This document shows positions 6,100-7,299 of a DNA stretch of 7,299 bases, one piece after another (position 1 is the first letter of the stretch; each line of letters opens with the position of its first letter). Location: contig PLEA01000669.1 in the NCBI GenBank assembly GCA_003136335.1, positions 193 to 7,491 of the forward strand. The letters are read 5' to 3'. A program made the position numbers and the translations under genes. The DNA is from Acidobacteriaceae bacterium (lineage in GTDB: Bacteria > Acidobacteriota > Terriglobia > Terriglobales > SbA1). Below the pieces are notes generated by a model. That model was not told the origin of the DNA. It saw nothing but the letters and a program-made list of their open reading frames with translations, and ran no database searches.

Positions 6100-6858
6100 A
6101 TGAGGAAGCAATACAATTTCTGGGCTGTCCTATCGGCAATCGCTCTCATCTGCTGTAGCGCACTGATCCTGGGTCAGAAAGTCAACGCGGCGGGAGAAGG
6201 AAAGATTACCGGAACGGTCAAACTCGACGGCGCAGCTCCGCACATGAAAGGCATCGACATGTCGAAGGACCCTTACTGCGTCAAGGCCCATGCCAACGAT
6301 CCCGGGCACCTGGAAACAGTGGTGGTGGGCCAGAACGGTGGATTGGAGAATGTGGTTCTCTACATCTCCGAGGGCTTGACAGGCAGTGCGCTGACCGAGA
6401 AACCGACCGAAGTGCCGGTGTTTGATCAAAAGAACTGTATGTATACACCGCACGTGCTGGCGCTGGACGCGGGCCAGACGTTCAAGGTGGTGACCAGTGA
6501 TCAAACCACCCATAACATTCACCCGCTGCCCAATCCGATGACCGGCAACATCCCGTGGAATCAGTCTCAGCCTCCGGGCGCTGCACCGATCGAGAAAAGC
6601 TGGAAAAATGCGGAAGTGATCCCGGTACAATGCAACATTCATCCCTGGATGCACGGCTGGCATGTGGTAGTAAAAGGCCCGTATGCGACGACGGACGCTA
6701 GTGGCAACTACACCATCAACAACGTGCCGCCGGGAAACTACACGGTGACGGCATGGCATGAGGACAGCCCGAACCTAACGCAAACTACCCAAACGCAAAA
6801 AGTGACGGTTGCGACAGGCAAGCCGGGAAGCGCTGATTTCACATTCAAGGCGAAGTAG
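6100..6858 (+). CDS. Secreted cupredoxin (type 1 copper) with C-terminal carboxypeptidase-regulatory-like domain
   Basis: This 252-residue protein has a signal peptide (hydrophobic 8-25, likely cleavage after KVNA, residue 30), so it acts in the periplasm or on the membrane surface. It opens with a strand typical of regulatory-like domains (GKITGTVKLDG). A plastocyanin-like fold follows, with copper ligands predicted as H138 or H141 (TTHNIHPLP) and C178-x2-H181-x2-M184 (CNIHPWM). The C-x2-H-x2-M spacing is that of amicyanin (CTPHPFM) rather than rusticyanin (C-x4-H-x4-M). Residues about 193-250 (DASGNYTINNVPPGNYTVTAW) are a carboxypeptidase-regulatory-like beta-sandwich. C60 and C113 may form a disulfide; C18-C19 lie in the signal segment and do not make a good lipobox. 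Lying between a diheme cytochrome and a likely oxidase subunit, it probably shuttles electrons between them, as rusticyanin does in iron oxidisers; this role is inferred from context. Confidence 0.88.
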   Translation: MRKQYNFWAVLSAIALICCSALILGQKVNAAGEGKITGTVKLDGAAPHMKGIDMSKDPYCVKAHANDPGHLETVVVGQNGGLENVVLYISEGLTGSALTEKPTEVPVFDQKNCMYTPHVLALDAGQTFKVVTSDQTTHNIHPLPNPMTGNIPWNQSQPPGAAPIEKSWKNAEVIPVQCNIHPWMHGWHVVVKGPYATTDASGNYTINNVPPGNYTVTAWHEDSPNLTQTTQTQKVTVATGKPGSADFTFKAK

Positions 6859-6897
6859 AACAGGTCTCGTCGCGGTTGCAGCTCAACTGAATCATGG

Positions 6898-6926
6898 AAT
6901 CGCCGCAGTTTTAAACTGCGGCGATT
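6898..6926 (+). terminator. Strong 14-bp hairpin between cupredoxin and oxidase genes, no T-run
   Basis: Left arm AATCGCCGCAGTTT (6898-6911) and right arm AAACTGCGGCGATT (6913-6926) are perfectly complementary around one base; a realistic structure is an 11-bp stem with a 7-nt TTTTAAA loop. It starts 40 nt after the cupredoxin stop and ends 44 nt before the next ATG. What follows (GCCTTACAAAAAG) has no T-run, so it is not a canonical intrinsic terminator. It could be a partial terminator or an mRNA-stabilising 3' end that lowers oxidase expression relative to the carriers. Confidence 0.5.
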
Positions 6927-6970
6927 GCCTTACAAAAAGTCCCAGCTAACTTGGCCAAAGGCGGAACGAT

Positions 6971-7299
6971 ATGGCGAAGATATTCGCGGTGACGATCATC
7001 CTGATCGCAATCGGTTCGGCTATTCCCATCATCATGCACACGTGGCCCATGGCCCAGGATATTTCCACCCACGGTCCACTGATTGACGAGCAGTATGCGG
7101 AAACGATGCTGGAAGCTGGAATTTCGTTTCTGGCCTCCCAGTTCCTCCTGGCATTCTTCATCTGGAAGTTCTCGAGCCCGAAATCCGGTGAGAAGGTCAG
7201 GAACCTTCCCGGTGGCGCTGCGGGCTTGGTCGTGGCTGCCTTTCTGTTGGTTGGCACAGAAGTTTTAGCTTTAGGAGTGTTCGGTGCAAAGGCATGGGC
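6971..7299 (+). CDS. coxB: Probable cytochrome c oxidase subunit II, N-terminal part (runs off window)
   Basis: 109 codons are visible and open at the right edge. There are three hydrophobic stretches: residues 3-22 (IFAVTIILIAIGSAIPIIMH), about 48-66 (AGISFLASQFLLAFFIWKF) and about 80-106 (GGAAGLVVAAFLLVGTEVLALGVFGAKAW). The segment between the first two (TWPMAQDISTHGPLIDEQYAETM) resembles, from memory, the N-terminus of acidobacterial CoxB proteins, where the membrane hairpin precedes the CuA cupredoxin domain. The decisive CuA motif (C-x3-C-x3-H-x2-M) would lie beyond the window, so the call rests on the N-terminus and on the preceding cytochrome and cupredoxin genes. Start ATG 6971 has an AAAGGCGGA ribosome site (6957-6965). 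Subunit II accepts electrons from cytochrome c or a copper protein. The alternative is an unrelated three-helix membrane protein. Confidence 0.68.
   Translation, partial: MAKIFAVTIILIAIGSAIPIIMHTWPMAQDISTHGPLIDEQYAETMLEAGISFLASQFLLAFFIWKFSSPKSGEKVRNLPGGAAGLVVAAFLLVGTEVLALGVFGAKAW

Noticed and set aside
6130..6759. 209-codon minus-strand open frame
   Set aside because: It is antisense to the cupredoxin; rich in His/Arg/Val with no signal or domain and no ribosome site noted.
6898..6926. Canonical rho-independent terminator
   Set aside because: The stem is strong, but neither strand has a T-run after it, so it is reported only as a hairpin with uncertain role.
1..7299. CRISPR array, tRNA, rRNA, insertion sequence or phage genes
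   Set aside because: No regularly spaced repeats, tRNA- or rRNA-like segments, or transposase or integrase motifs were seen on reading both strands.

Overview
The window most resembles a chromosomal segment from an Acidobacteriota (Terriglobia-like) bacterium. This rests on the moderately GC-rich base composition, a secreted SH3-like protein pair of a style I associate with acidobacteria, the type of cytochrome/porin and cytochrome oxidase genes, and an intergenic element resembling repeats scattered in such genomes. The assignment is inferred from memory of the families, not from a search.

Left half, all on the minus strand. Positions 1-917 hold most of galT (galactose-1-phosphate uridylyltransferase, about 40 C-terminal residues cut off by the window edge), starting at a TTG codon. 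Positions 918-1107 are a non-coding spacer with a GC-rich inverted-repeat element. Positions 1108-3422 hold two translationally coupled genes (ATGA overlap) for secreted or periplasmic proteins of unknown function, each carrying a putative SH3-like domain. The downstream gene begins with a 15-bp tandem repeat that encodes a basic N-terminal pentapeptide repeat.

Positions 3423-3763 are a divergent intergenic region. It has an AT-rich core, TTTGTAAA-type repeats and a pair of TCAACTG direct repeats exactly 20 bp apart next to a candidate promoter of the minus-strand genes.

Right half, all on the plus strand, is a compact electron-transfer cluster. It contains (1) a one-heme cytochrome fused to an outer-membrane beta-barrel, strongly resembling Cyc2-type Fe(II)-oxidising porin-cytochromes; (2) a secreted diheme cytochrome c with an internally duplicated structure; (3) a secreted cupredoxin with amicyanin-like copper-ligand spacing joined to a carboxypeptidase-regulatory-like domain; (4) after a strong hairpin, the 5' part of what looks like cytochrome c oxidase subunit II. 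This gene set parallels the rus operon of Acidithiobacillus ferrooxidans (cyc2, diheme cyc1, coxB-A-C-D, and the cupredoxin rusticyanin). The working model is electron flow from an extracellular donor through the outer-membrane cytochrome, to the periplasmic diheme cytochrome and/or cupredoxin, to a terminal oxidase. The donor cannot be told from the sequence; Fe(II) is the leading candidate by analogy. This cluster is the main reason to look again at the window.
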